Shown piece by piece: positions 11,396 to 23,300 of a DNA stretch of 64,000 bases. The first letter of the stretch is position 1. Every line of letters begins with the position of its first letter. The notes under the pieces were generated by a model. That model was not told the origin of the DNA, ran no database searches, and was given only the letters and a program-made list of their open reading frames with translations. The position numbers were made by a program, and so were the translations under genes. The DNA comes from Nemania diffusa (Eukaryota > Ascomycota > Sordariomycetes > Xylariales > Xylariaceae): positions 910,001 through 974,000 of the forward strand of contig JBBPUQ010000008.1 of the NCBI GenBank assembly GCA_038501195.1. Reading direction: 5' to 3'.

Positions 11396-12896
11396 TTATG
11401 CAGCGGCGGCAGCGACCATAACAGGGATATGAGGAAAAAGAATGTCTGAGCCATCCAGCGATAGTAGATGATTCAACGCCACTTTCTCCACATCGGCCTC
11501 TCTCTTCTTGTTTGGCGAGAACTCGGGGATCTTAATCTTAGTCTTGTACCTCGCCAACGGATGAGCCTCGCGCTCGAATTCAGCTAGGGATCCCGAGCCT
11601 AGGGTCTGCTCCACGTTGTCTGCCTTCATCCAGTTGGCAGTCAGCTCAGCCTTGTATCCCTCGATCTGCTGTCGTCTTTCCTCCGGAGAGTCAATTTCCA
11701 TCGGGTCAAGGGCCGTAGCCGAGAACACGCCCTCGCCCTCGTCCCCGTCCTCGCGCTCGCCATAAATCGTCATATCTGAAGAATCGAGACTGTCTACGAG
11801 ATCATCCCAGTCCATTATCGTCTGCAAGTTGTTTTCTCTTTCTTCCTCTTCCTGCTGCAGAGCCCGCTTCGTGAAGGCGGAGTCGACTGGGTTGTCGAAG
11901 CCGCTGATGTGTTCTACACGGAATAGATCTTTGTCTTTTTTCACATCTGCCAAATCAAAATTAGTAGGGTACTAGATAGGAGATAGGAGACCGGGCCATC
12001 ACTTACAAAACGTTTTCTTTACGCGGCTTTGACCGAGTACCCTACTACGATCAACGGTGCCTAGGCTTGCTTTGTTACCTTCGGGTCCCGTTGGTCCCGT
12101 TGACCCCCCTGAATTCCCTGGTCCACCGCCACGAGACGTATGGGAATTCCCACGCCCTCCGCGCGGTCCTCCGCGCGATTCCCCGCGTGATCTTCTACCT
12201 CCGCGTGGTGGTGGTGGTCCTCCTCCTTTTCCTCCTCCCGGTGGTCCTCCACCTCCTGGTGGTCCCCCGCCTCCTCTTGGCGGTCCCCCTCCCCCTCCTC
12301 CTCCCCCTGGCCCCCCGCCAGCTCCGGCTCCGGTACTCGGAGTAGTGCCTGCGTCGCTTTAGATTCATGTCAGCGACTTCATTCTTTAATACGTGAAGAG
12401 TGAAATATGAAAGGAATCAAAAGGCGTCAGGAGATCGCTCGCCATTATATGACGCTATCGTACCTGTCATTATTATCGAAATCGAACCATGTCGGAGGAT
12501 ACCCTGTCGTTCCATTGAATCCAATCCCACCCGGACCCTCAATCCCTCCTTGCCCACCGGGCTCCCCAGGGCCGGCGGGCCCTCCAATAGTACCAGGTGC
12601 GCCAGCCCGCTGAGGGGTTAATGTGGCCGCATTTTGATCTATGCTATTTACACAGAGTCAGTATTTACAGCATCGCTCTGGGAATAACGTCTTATCTAGC
12701 TATTACTAGACATCGACAGAAAAGGGTATCATAAAGTCCTCGTGTGTGCAGACTCAACCCCTGTATATATTTAGGTAGGTGGTGTAACGAGGTATCAAAT
12801 AACCTACAGGTTAACGGTTGGGTTCGGAAACTGGGCTATCATAGAGGGGAAAACCCCGGCATGACCGAAACGCTTCACATAGCCTGAATTTTTCAT
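11396..12896 (-). CDS. Unrecognised protein with collagen-like and RGG-like Gly-rich middle
   Basis: I assembled four exons: 12896-12808, 12643-12464, 12356-12007 and 11946-11396. The phases agree at all three junctions and give 389 residues. Donors are GTAGGT, GTACGA and GTAAGT; the second acceptor is an unusual AAG. Residues about 44-75 carry loose Gly-X-Y triplets (GAPGTIGGPAGPGEPGG). Residues about 95-185 are Gly/Pro-rich (GGPP, GPPGGGG) and pass into Arg-Gly repeats such as PRGGRRSRGESRGGPRGGRG. The C-terminal 190 residues look folded, with an acidic helix (QQEEEERENNLQTIMDWDDL) and a charged KIKIPEFSPNKKREADVEKV segment, ending in five alanines. There is no signal peptide, so a secreted collagen-like role is unlikely; RG repeats would suit RNA or protein binding. 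The first exon is the least certain part. No family was recognised. Confidence 0.6.
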
Positions 12897-12926
12897 GTCT
12901 GGTACCGAGCTTATCTTGGACGATTT

Positions 12927-12932
12927 CACGTG
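12927..12932. promoter_or_regulatory. CACGTG E-box between the two unrecognised genes
   Basis: A palindromic CACGTG lies 31 bases upstream of the proposed start of the Gly-rich gene, inside the 115-base gap that separates it from the upstream gene. Such boxes bind bHLH or Cbf1-type factors. Its presence mildly supports a separate promoter for the downstream gene, but a six-base site can occur by chance. Confidence 0.3.
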
Positions 12933-13011
12933 GGCAGTCAGCCCTTTAACGCAGTTCCATAAGTTGCTGGTAGAGATCAGCTGTTAGTAATTACCATCTA
13001 CCGTAAAATGG

Positions 13012-14351
13012 CTAAGAATTGACGACAAGAGGGATGTTGTACCTATAGGTGAGGAAGTTGATATTTCCCTTATTCCACACCTCATTATGGACTTCCAGCC
13101 AATACTGAACAAATAATGACCAAGCTTGCTCAACCCTCAGAACTATGAAAATCAGCAGTTAGAAAGCTACTTGGAGTGGAAATTTGATTAGATTTGGTGA
13201 GAATTAGGTAATAAACTAGTTTAGAATACGTACTCCATCTCTTCGTCTTAGGGAGGTAGAACTTCTGTCTTCCGGCCATGACTGTTCTTGTAGCACTCTC
13301 ACGCCAAAGGTGATATCTATCTATATATTCCAGAACCCATTGATATAAGTTCTTAACATCGTCGTGGATATGAGGTGCAAGTAGTACACTTTCTAAAAAA
13401 TTAATTAGCTTGTCAACTGGCCGGGTATTCTTGTCACAGGACTTACTGAATTCTAAAGCAGTCGCATGAGGCATGTTGTATACCGCTTCGAACATTTCTC
13501 CGAAATTTTGCCCCGTTTCGCCATCGTCGAACTTATCCGCATCAATTTCGGCCAGGTGCGAGTCCTTCATGATAGCGCTATGATGTAAAGCAGCATTCAA
13601 ACCCTCCAAACGACCACCATCTCTTCCCGCTAATCTCTGGTCAAACCAATATTTTCCGGGCTCTTTGGTTAGGACCTCGAGCGCGAATCTATGCTGGTGC
13701 ATGAAGCCTATTAATAGTATAAATTAGCTATAAAGCTAGCTCGTGATTGTAAAACTCGGACTTAAAACTATGTAGTTACTTACGCCACTAGAAAAATAGG
13801 TTAAAATCGGCCATGATCCGTTAAGCGCGATCAGATATTTCTCGAGAGCGAGGGGGGAGGGAACATGTTACACTCACTCTTGTCTTGTAGCCTACTTTGG
13901 CAAGTTCCATAGCACGATTGAATATTTCTCTTCTCGATCTATGTGTAAATGTGCGTCCGAGAGGATTTCCATCGGACGGACCGGCCCACCCCTCCCCGAA
14001 AGTCGCTATCAATCCTTGCCCTACCCAGTCTATACTATTTGGATCTTGAAATGGCTCCGTGATCTCGAAGTTGTGCATTAATGCATGACTTAACGTAATC
14101 GTAGCGTCATAGTCGTGCAAGAGGTTATAGGCTCCTATATTGCCTTTCATGAAGGCAGGGCCATTAGCGGTAAAATCGCGAGCGATCTCGCCAGAGTTGG
14201 CGAGTTCTATTTGTAACTGCTGATTGAAAATATTGTCGTTGAGGTTCTGCATGTAAAGAAGTAGACTATATGGGCTCCCAAATTGCTCGCCCGTCGGCCC
14301 GTATGGATAGCCTCGGATTCTCCAACGAGACATTGGCCCTGGTGTCTCCAT
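13012..14351 (-). CDS. Unrecognised 360-residue protein with a predicted 4-base microexon
   Basis: Four exons, 14351-13878, 13787-13784, 13707-13234 and 13142-13012, give 360 residues. The second exon is only four bases (TGGC), bounded by CTAG and GTAAGT; without it, the strongest donor (GTGAGT) and the acceptor at 13708 are out of phase. The three introns are 90, 76 and 91 bases, and the last has a CTAAC branch site. The protein opens METPGPMSRWRIRGYPYGP, contains ALMHNFEITEPF and LIATFGEGWAG, and after the microexon continues FMHQHRFALEVLTKEPGKYWF. It is rich in Trp, Tyr and His, with long helical segments and no signal peptide or obvious membrane span. It lies head-to-tail with the Gly-rich gene, 115 bases apart. 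No family was recognised; the spacing hints at joint action but does not prove it. Confidence 0.68.
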
Positions 14352-15454
14352 CTTCAGCGTAGTCCGGCTTCGTCGCTTCGCACACGAGAATTTGATTCAA
14401 TCTATGTGGTAGATAGCAATTATCGCAGTAGAGCGTGGTATGCGCAGTCTAACTTGGAGTCCCCTGAACTTGGGTTGAGGTTGATACTAGACTTATATTT
14501 CCGTTTTCGGGCTACACAAAGAAGATAATAACTAACAGGGCCAGGCTGCCGGTTCTTGTCTTATAACTACATACGCCTTAACAAAGACATTCGACTGAAC
14601 TGCTTGCGGTCCTAGCTAAATATAGGAGGCCTAAGTAAGAGGTGATTATTATCTGTGTTTCTGCCAAAGGACTCGATATCTTTAATTATATAGCATTTCC
14701 ATATAAACGGAGTTGGCTTAGGGAAATTATGAGGAGCAAATAGGTAAATAATTTTCCTAATAAGTAATACAATTGAGGCAATCACTTTCTTGAACTCCGA
14801 ATTCCTAACTGTAGCCTACGACCTCTTAAAGGATATAAAAATTATAAATTATACCCTATCATATCAAAATTATCGTAAACAATCATGCTTCATATAATGG
14901 TTTGGTGTCATCTGAGATGCGGCATCATAAGGCATAGTCATATATAATCAACAACAAAGAACGCATAATCGTGTCTGACTAATATAATATATTATGCGGG
15001 CGTTATTACCTCTGTAATTATCATGCAGGTGGCTAATCATCAAGATACACTAAGATGAGGTTTTTAATATAATTAAGAATGTCTCTACAGCGATGTCGCC
15101 GGTCCGGGAGCGCTCATATAGCTTGAAAAAAGGGGGTCTTCCTTCAATCGTTGAACTTCAGGATATTAATTTGAGATATTTGCTGCTGATATATAGACAT
15201 ACAATTAGAGCTAGAACATTAGCTTCCGACTATCTAATGAATTGATTGCTCATTAAGTTCCAACGAAGTTATTATACAGGATAGTCGTATATAACAAAAG
15301 TCTAGATTGACTAGTTGTTGAGAACAATTCCCCTGTCTTACTTCTCGTCAGCTTTCTTACGGCAGTAAAGACAAACCAAATAAAATAAAACTAAGACCTA
15401 AGATAGCATATCACGCATATTATAAACACCTATGTCCGTAATCCCACCTAACTC
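14352..15454. other. AT-rich spacer, possibly decayed sequence
   Basis: The interval is very AT-rich, with many TATA, ATTAT and TTAAT strings and stops in every frame. It resembles sequence depleted of C:G pairs, as left by repeat-induced point mutation, but I could not identify a parent element. It also holds the promoter of the minus-strand gene ending at 13012. Confidence 0.45.
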
Positions 15455-16435
15455 TCACCCCGTAAGCGAGTATCCCACATCCCCACTCACCCTCCCCAGT
15501 TCCACAAGCCTCGCACGCATACCCTCCGCCCTCCTCCTAACCCTCTCACTCCCCCCAACCCCCGCCTCCAGCGCCGAAAAATCGCACCGATCCACCCACT
15601 CGCCAACCCCGTGCTGCAGCACATTCGTAGCGCGGACGCGCCCCCCGCCCACGCGCCCCACAGACCCGTGCAGGCTCGCGCGCTCCCGGTCGGCGCGGTA
15701 CACGCCGCGGTGCAGGATGTTATTATCGTAGAACACGGCGTCGCCGGCATCTAACTGCACGACCAGCTGCCCCGGCATGTCCGGCTCGCGCGGCGCGGCG
15801 GCGCGCTCCGCGGCCGTGCGCACGCGCGCGTGCGAGCCCGGCACGACGATCAGCGAGGAGTCCGGGTAGAGCGCGAGGTTCCACTGCGTGTTCCAGTACC
15901 GCTTCGCGCCGCCGTCGCCGTCGACGCCGAGCTTGGCGGCCTCCTCCGCCGCGGAGGCCGTGGGCGGGACGTCGTCGCGGTGCCACTCGAGGTCGAAGTC
16001 GGATTCGGGGCGCACGAGCATGTTGTAGAGCTCGAGGACGAGGTCGTCGTCTTCGCACTCCCCTTCCCCTTTCCCTTCCCCGCCCTCTCCATCACCATTG
16101 CCGCTAGCGTCGTATGTCAAGAGCGCCTTCGCGACGTCCATCACAGCGTCGCTGAAGTACGACGCAGCGAACACGGCGGCGTCGGCCCCGAGATCGGGGT
16201 GCAGCAGCCCCTGCACGCCCCAGATGCCGTCGGGCGGGGGTACCCCGGGCGCTGTAGGCTGCGGCCAGGGGGGGAATTGCTTGCCGACGGTGCGCACGAG
16301 GGGCCAGTCGCCGGCGCGGGCGCGCACCGTCGTGCGCGCCGCGGCGGAGCGGAGGGATGCGAGCTCGGCGGGCCCGAGGACGCGGTGCTGGATTACGAAG
16401 CCGTGCTCGGCTAGCGCGGCGCGGAGGGAGGACAT
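15455..16435 (-). CDS. Phytanoyl-CoA dioxygenase (PhyH) family Fe(II)/2-oxoglutarate enzyme
   Basis: This single-exon gene encodes 326 residues. The facial triad is visible: H152 and D154 in WHRDD, and H242 in NNILHRG. The downstream Arg in YRADRERASLH would hold the 2-oxoglutarate C5 carboxylate. VPGSHARVR and the preceding WNLALYPDSSLIVV are typical of PhyH double-stranded beta-helix proteins. The family hydroxylates diverse small molecules with Fe(II), O2 and 2-oxoglutarate; the substrate here is unknown. A Gly/Glu/Asp-rich linker (about residues 111-130) interrupts the domain. GC content, especially at third positions, is extreme, while both flanks are AT-rich, which isolates the gene compositionally. 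It could belong to a small metabolic locus, but no partner synthase is nearby. Confidence 0.88.
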   Translation of the reverse strand: MSSLRAALAEHGFVIQHRVLGPAELASLRSAAARTTVRARAGDWPLVRTVGKQFPPWPQPTAPGVPPPDGIWGVQGLLHPDLGADAAVFAASYFSDAVMDVAKALLTYDASGNGDGEGGEGKGEGECEDDDLVLELYNMLVRPESDFDLEWHRDDVPPTASAAEEAAKLGVDGDGGAKRYWNTQWNLALYPDSSLIVVPGSHARVRTAAERAAAPREPDMPGQLVVQLDAGDAVFYDNNILHRGVYRADRERASLHGSVGRVGGGRVRATNVLQHGVGEWVDRCDFSALEAGVGGSERVRRRAEGMRARLVELGRVSGDVGYSLTG

Positions 16436-17810
16436 CTCATTTGTTTGCGTGTTGCGGCGCGCGGGGTGTGGGGATGGGTGGATGTTTGGGTTTAAGCGAA
16501 CGTGAGGGGGGTTAATTAGTTGGGGATCTAGGTCATGCGTGTAGGCATATGCACTGGTAATAGTGACGGGTGACAGAATCGGGTTGGAAACCTAGATGAT
16601 GGTAATTAATTCGATACGGGAAGGAGGTCTTAGGTTTCTACATGCATTTCGAGGATTGCCTCCACCTTGCATGGTTTGGATGGGGAGTGAGGGGTAGATG
16701 GGTACAATCTTAATTAGGTCTTGTCCTCTATCTAAACAATATACTTATTTCGATTGTAATTGATTGTATAGATTGTGGCATGATAGTTTAGACTATGAAC
16801 TGGCGTGATAATTGCTATAGTATATAAAATGAGAAACTTTAGCACGAAGACCTGTTGATATTAGTCATGATTTTGTGTTATACTACTAAGAGTAAAATTG
16901 AAATCATGTCTGTCAATGTTTGAATTAGTGTTACCTACAGTGGAACGTGGTTATATCCTTACGCTCCTTGTACTATCTATTTGATCTGCGATGGAGATGA
17001 AGAGATCGATATATCAAGGTAGCCCTGGTTAAAAGTTGTGCTATGGTGCTACTAAGATCTCTATTACAAACTTAAAAATTTAAATAACAAATTTAATGCA
17101 AGACATTATTATAAATACTTAAAGTAACACGCAGATGAACACTCCCTAAATAGGGAGCAAGTCTCGCCGAACCCGAGCATCGATCTAGTCTATACACCCT
17201 CACGTGGAATCACCGAGCTAATGGCCGCGAAGGTACACAAGCTGTGGGGAGAGTAACGTGATGTTTCATTGCGATGGGCATTGTATACCGACCTATGTGG
17301 GGTTGAGATCTGAACTATCTACTACCTAGATCCAGACATGTGGCCGAGTACTACGTTGCTTCATCCCAATGCAGTCACTGCTGTGCATCATGTGCGGCTG
17401 TCACTTGGAAGCACAATATGCACACGTGCTTTTGACTTTCTATTTGCTCGATTCCGCGAATCGTGACGACACAAGCACGTACGTACACTCTAAAATATAG
17501 TGCAACTCTTGTCATAAGGTCGGCCATTACTTCGATCATACTAAGCCGAGGCAATTAGTCCTCGGAAGAGCAGAAAGTCTACTGATCAAGAATTTCACTG
17601 TCTAGAGTTGAGTATAGTAATTCAATTCGCATAAATTGATTTGGTATCATCTTGAGATAGGCAGTCCATACTCAGTGGCTGTTCTCGTTATGTACGTAAA
17701 AAAAAGATATATACATCGAAAATACGGGTGAGAGACTTTGCATCTCTAGCCCCGTTTGAGGGTTCTGCATCCTGTTTGCGGATTACCCTCCTCTCCCCCA
17801 ATGACAAGAA
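16436..17810. other. AT-rich spacer, nothing recognised
   Basis: The interval has many short A and T runs and stops in all frames. It contains the promoter of the PhyH gene at its left end and the 3' flank of the GH55 gene at its right end. Confidence 0.5.
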
Positions 17811-20387
17811 CTAACCACTCTTGTACATTATGATGTTGGAGGGGTATACGTTAACGTTATCCTTCCAGCTAGCCACACTCGCACCGTCCCGGTCGAGCAT
17901 GCTCAGGGAACCGATTGTGTTGAGGCCGTAGATATTGATGCTAGTAGACTTCTCGAGTGACACGATGCGTGACTGGCAGGTCTCGCCGGCGGTGACGGTT
18001 GAACAGCCTGTGTTTGTGTTAGCTCAATTCCTTTCTTTTCATTTTAATCATTGGCTCCATAAACTTACTAGTATCGTAGTTGTTGAAGAATGAGTAGAAA
18101 CCCGCGCCGTAGACGAAGAAGTTGGAAGAATTGATGATACGTAGACCCCAAGACTCGGCACAGTTGCCCGCGATGCCGCTGCAGGATGTGGTGAAGTCGG
18201 GATCGTTGAGCGCCGCCACGACCGGGAACACCTTGGTCGCATCCGGTAGAGGCATGTAGTAGGGGGTCTCCGTCTGGAACATGCTCACAAAAATATTCTT
18301 GGTGTTGGCGAATTGGTAGTTGTACAGGTGGTTGTGCTCAGCAGCCGTGCCAACAAGCCAGAAGTTGCCCACCGTAGACTCGATGTAAAGACCGCGGCCT
18401 GAGTACACAGTGATCTGAGTGTTGGCGCTATCGTCAATGTCGTGATCAGCAGTCCAAAGCCAAGTGTTCTCCATGTATAGCCCGGTAGCCTGGGGAGTGA
18501 CGTGCACCAGCATGTAAGCACCAATGCAGTTGGTGTTAACGGCGGCGCTGCCGGGTTGCTTGACGCACTGAGCGACCTGCATGTTAGAACCCGTGAAGCC
18601 ACCGACTCGGGCGTGGACTTCCCACATGCCGCTAGGGTTTGCTACATCGGACGCTAGGTTCCATTCGATAAGTTTGGCGCCTGGGGCAGGGCCTGAGTTA
18701 CCAACCACGAAATCGGTCAGCTCGACTTGTCCAGCATCGCCCGAGTTGGCGCCAACTTGGAGTAGTGGCTGGGGATTGTTAATATCGCCGAAGAAGCTGC
18801 CGGAAGCCATAATGATAGGGTAACCTTCGCCAATAATCTTGGTGCCGGCAGGGATTTTAAGAGTTCCTGTAACCTTGTAAAGACCAAAGTCGAGGAACAA
18901 AACTTTCCCGTTGTTGGCGCTGTTAATAGCACTTTGTAGAGCAGCAGTCTAAAGTTTGTTAGTAGAGGAAAAGTAACGAGAGGCAGCTCCAACTTACATC
19001 ATCAGTTGTGCCATCACCCTTAGCTCCGGAAGAACGAGCGCTCACGAAAGAAGATGCGGCGAGGGTCTCGTACTGGGGCTTAGAACGAGAGTAAAAACCG
19101 TTGGTGCTCGTGAGGGATGCTGGGCGTGTGTTGGGGGTTATGGTGCCAGAGAGCTCGCGGTTGGCACCGGAAACATATTGGTGACCTTGACCCCAACCGG
19201 CAATGGTTGTCGAGCCACCCGCAAGAAGGCTACCACTTGAACCCATAACGGCGGTGGGAACATTGGTGAGCGTTATGTTCTCAAGGATCACGCTACCGGC
19301 AGTGTCGGGAGTGGTAGAGGTGGTATAAGCGGTCTTGACAGCTACTTGAGTGTTCGAAAAAGTGCTATCCATGACAATGGCGGATCCGACGGCCAGGGTG
19401 TTGTCAGCACCAGGAGCGCTAACATCAATACCAGTACCGCAGCTGTTGAATTGTAGATTTATATAGGTCCAGCCCCAGTTCCAGAGCTGAATAATGCCTA
19501 CAAGGATATGATTAGCGAGCTGGGGGTGGTGGATGGGTTTGAAAATATCTGTACTTACCAGTCTTGCAGTTATTGAAAACCAGGTTGCGCATTGTGTACT
19601 GTTGGTTACCGAGCGAAGCACCGGTGGCACCACCGTTGAATGTCAAGTCACTCATGAAGCCGCCAGAGCCTAGTGGGGATTAGCACTTATAGAGTTCGCC
19701 ATAAACAGAAAGAGCAACCTACCACTCTCAACAAAGAGACCAACATGGACGGTGCTAGGATCAGTGGGCATGTTGAATTCAATATTAATGAGCGAAGTGG
19801 CCTGGGAAGTTGGCCAGTGAATACCGGTAGCGGCTGTAGCGGGCGCAATAGCAGTTGTGTCGATGACAAAGTTTCTCATCTGGCGGTAGAAAACATTGAC
19901 CGAGGCCCAGTTCAAGTTCTCCGTGAAGTACGGATTACCATCAATCAGGCCAAAGCCCGCAAAGTTGGGGGTGGCCTTTAAGACAGGGCGGTTGGTCGGG
20001 TCACCAATTAGCTGGGTGAAGTACGGGGGCATCAGCGATTTCGAGAGAATATAGGTTCCAGCAGGAAAGTAAACAACGGCCGGCGTCGTCGTGGTAGAGG
20101 CCTATAGGCGATTAGTCCACAGTTCCTAAAGCGAATTTCACCAATTGACTTATGCATACACAGCCTTGTAAGCAGCGGTTGCCGCCATCGTTCAGTGCTG
20201 CAGCAATGGCAGCAGTGTCGTCGGTGCTGCCGTCACCCTTGGCTCCATAGTCCTTGACGTTGCGGAAAACCTTATACCCGCTGCCGGCGAAAGGCGCCAC
20301 ACCCTGGTGTGCTATATCCTCAAGCCAGTAGGCGTTGATGCCCACGGCAAGGCTGGCAACAGCCGTTAGAAAGGTCGAGAAACGCAT
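17811..20387 (-). CDS. Secreted GH55 exo-beta-1,3-glucanase
   Basis: Six exons, 20387-20160, 20101-19723, 19669-19559, 19497-18998, 18948-18069 and 18007-17811, give 764 residues with all phases consistent and introns of 49-61 bases. A signal peptide (MRFSTFLTAVASLAVGINA) is followed by YWLEDIAHQGVAPFAGSGYK, the hallmark N-terminus of GH55. Two pectate-lyase-3 type beta-helix repeats start with nearly the same motif, DYGAKGDGSTDDTAA near residue 49 and GAKGDGTTDDTAA near residue 424, as expected of the tandem beta-helix fold. GH55 enzymes release glucose from the non-reducing end of beta-1,3-glucan and serve in wall remodelling, autolysis or mycoparasitism. The protein ends NIIMYKSG. Length and domain order fit the family well. 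Confidence 0.95.
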
Positions 20388-23300
20388 ATTGGATTCGGTA
20401 GCTCGAAGACGGTTGGCTGACTAGCTGGTCCAAGAAAGGGAGGGAGAGACATCGGAGTTGGGAACGCGTTTACTTATAGCAGATCGATCGACGGGATCCC
20501 GTGCCGGTACCGAACCAACGTGGACACCCAGATGCCAGGTTCGGGGTGGAATGACCAACCGTGGAATAGCGCTGTCCAAGGATAGCGGATACTGGTGAGC
20601 AGGAATAGGCGCGCGACGGGAGCCAAATGATCAGTGTCGATCCAGTACCTTGGCCCTCGGTCGTTTTGGCGCGGTATGTTTTTCGAATACGGCCGAGGAA
20701 TGAGTGGCTACGTAGCGTGCCTTTCCGCCCAACCACGGGGGCTGGCCACGACCACATGGCACCCAGCGAGCCAGTGCAGACTCCAGCACAGCGGTTTACT
20801 GACGCGCCATTACATTTTACGGCGGGGCGAGAGAGAACATGCAACAGCCAACCTTGATAGGACATCGTCCTCGTTGGTAGGTAGCAGCAGCCAGAAGCAA
20901 ATTGCCTATGCCAGACTGCACCACCACTGCCCACTAACACGCGTAGACTCTCGGGACCTGAAACCGTCGAGAGCATGGGGCTCTGATGGGACCGGAGCGG
21001 GTGCGCGCGGTGGTAGGTAGTCATCCTCCACTCCCCACCAGCCCCGGTGCTTGGTTGCTTGGTCGCTTGCTTGGGTATGCCTGAGTATGCTTAACATGGC
21101 CAGGTGATGACCAGGGGTCATTGGGACGAATTAGACGCCTCCTGCTGAAACAGGAAACGTCCTGTCAGGCACCATGTAAGCTGGGGGCGATCCTCTCGCC
21201 AAGATTGGCTGGTTAACTAACCCTCTAATCCGCGAAAGTCAAGTAGCTAAAAAGTGTTCCAGCGGTCATCAGAAACCAAGTCATTATGCAGTAGGCTGGC
21301 GGAGTCCTCCCTCCATGTGATGCTCGAGACGCAGTATAGGGCCGAGCAGTCGCGAAGTCTTGTGAATGTACTCAGTCACCAAACATCATCGTTCGTGCGT
21401 AATCTGCCCATACGTAATGGATAATGGACGGCCTCCAGCCAGGTCTATGAGTGGCAAGTAATAGATTTGGACGGACGAAGGCGAAGCTGAACGGCATGTC
21501 TCGCTATAAGCAAAACTGATGTCACTTTGTTTCATGCATGAGGTTGTGTTGGCCTCAGATAGAATGCCTACCTGCCGACCCCAATGCTAATAGGGGCTGG
21601 GTAAAGAAAAAATAGGCGGTAGGTACGCGGAAGGCATAAAAAAGAAGCGCGCGCAAAATGATACCCACCTTACCGACCTTTACTCTACCTTGGTAGGTGG
21701 TCTACGTATACTACTAGACTCAACTAACCACTAACCTATAAGCAGACTATAGGTAAGTATGCGCAGGTGGGTACAAGTACTTACTTAGGTACGTACGTGG
21801 ACATAATAGCATAATAGCGTACTCTCTTAACGACCTACCACTTTAGTGCATCGAATGCCGAGCAATATTCAGGGGACAACTTACCTACCATATTGGTATG
21901 GTTACCTTGAATCCGGAAGCTACATACCTACCTAAACTACCAGGTAGTTATGTATTAGTTTCATCTAATAGGTAGGTGACAGGTCCATTGGCGATTTAAT
22001 TATCGATTGTTCTGTCAGAACACTCTACCTGGTACGGCCCGATTAAGGTTGGGCTCCGTGGTGTGTTCACTATACAGGTCATCCTAGCTCTCCCCCAGTC
22101 TCTGTCCAGCGCCCTAAGATCGTTAATTGCGAGGGGTAGACTGGGGCAGATGGGACGTTTGATCTGGCGGGTCTTGTTAGTTGACGATTCGTTGGAGACC
22201 CCCAGACTTTTTGCATAGCTTGTCGGTAAGCTTGTCTAGCTTGTTTCTCTTATAAACAGTTTCCCGATTAGGTCATGTTTCAACTTGTTTCAGCGCTTCG
22301 CATTTGTCACTGCCTAAGAGAGCCTTAGTGAACCTTAGGGGATTACTACTGCTGTACTATAGCTGCTATGGCTACCTAGACACTTGCACCAATTACGTGG
22401 CAGAGTAGGTCGACTTAATTCTGTCTTTGTTGCACATCGTACGGCAACGAGGCGCATTAACTTCCACCTATGAATTAATTACCGAGAGCCTTGGCTGGGA
22501 TGGTCGCAAAAATAGATTTCTCAATAACGGTGCTGCAAGTCATACCTGTAGTGCCTGGGCACAGCGATGCATTATCAGGATCGATCATTATTTCGATGGC
22601 ATCTCGAGCAGGCGAGGGGCATCTGCTGGAAGGATCTCGGGGTGGCATTAGGGTGGCATTGAGGCGGCTCTCAGTCATTCGGTTTAGGGGCTACACACAA
22701 TCCTCCATCATGCTTGTCTTTTTGAGCGCGGGCTTATCTAATATCTCGATCAGTCGTGTGCGTCACATGTCATGGTCTTCGGTATGCCAAGTTCAGACAA
22801 GCGAGAAAGAGAAAACAAAGATGAATAAATAATCAATAGCCTGTGCAATGCTCCACCGCCTCGACAAGTGCAGTCGTCAACACCCCTCGCAACGTTTCAC
22901 TCACCAGGGAGCAAGTAGCACTGAAGAGAATGGGGAGATGAGGTTAGGTCTTAGAAATTACACTTCCAGTCGTACACGACAGCAAGGTAGTAGTATTAAA
23001 TCTATAAGGAGTGGTCGTACAACCCCTTTATGTAGTGTAAGGGGGGCCAGCGCATGCACTCATGAGATACCTCCTACATACGAATCACCGGCCAAATCCC
23101 CGAGATTTCATTATATAGAAAATGCGAGTACATAGATGATAGCACGCACAAACAAGATCCCAAACCCTGTCCCTAAGTGTTGAGGTGGCGGTTTTTCAAC
23201 CGGCCCCTACTACGCACAGCTCGAGAACAGGAAAAAGCGATGCAGTACATCAAGATGACCCATCGAGCATCGTACCGCGGGTGGGCGGTTGGAGTACTGA

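Noticed and set aside
12057..12362. Pro-rich open frame on the plus strand
   Set aside because: It is the complement of the Gly-rich exon of the minus-strand gene, whose splice phases all agree.
12896..13014. Single fused gene across the two orphan frames
   Set aside because: An in-frame TAG ends the upstream gene and I could not find a splice pair removing it that preserves both phases; a CACGTG box in the gap favours separate promoters.
15830..16414. 194-codon plus-strand frame opposite the PhyH gene
   Set aside because: Shadow of GC-rich codons; the minus strand has the catalytic motif set.
9049..16435. Secondary-metabolite cluster built around the FAD oxidoreductase and PhyH genes
   Set aside because: No polyketide synthase, NRPS, terpene synthase or transporter is nearby, and the intervening genes are unrelated as far as can be seen.
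20470..21024. 184-codon minus-strand frame upstream of GH55
   Set aside because: No domain, biased random composition and overlapping plus-strand frames of similar length; it lies in the promoter region.
22427..22832. Cluster of short overlapping frames on both strands
   Set aside because: Lengths are within chance expectation and no splice chain could be built.
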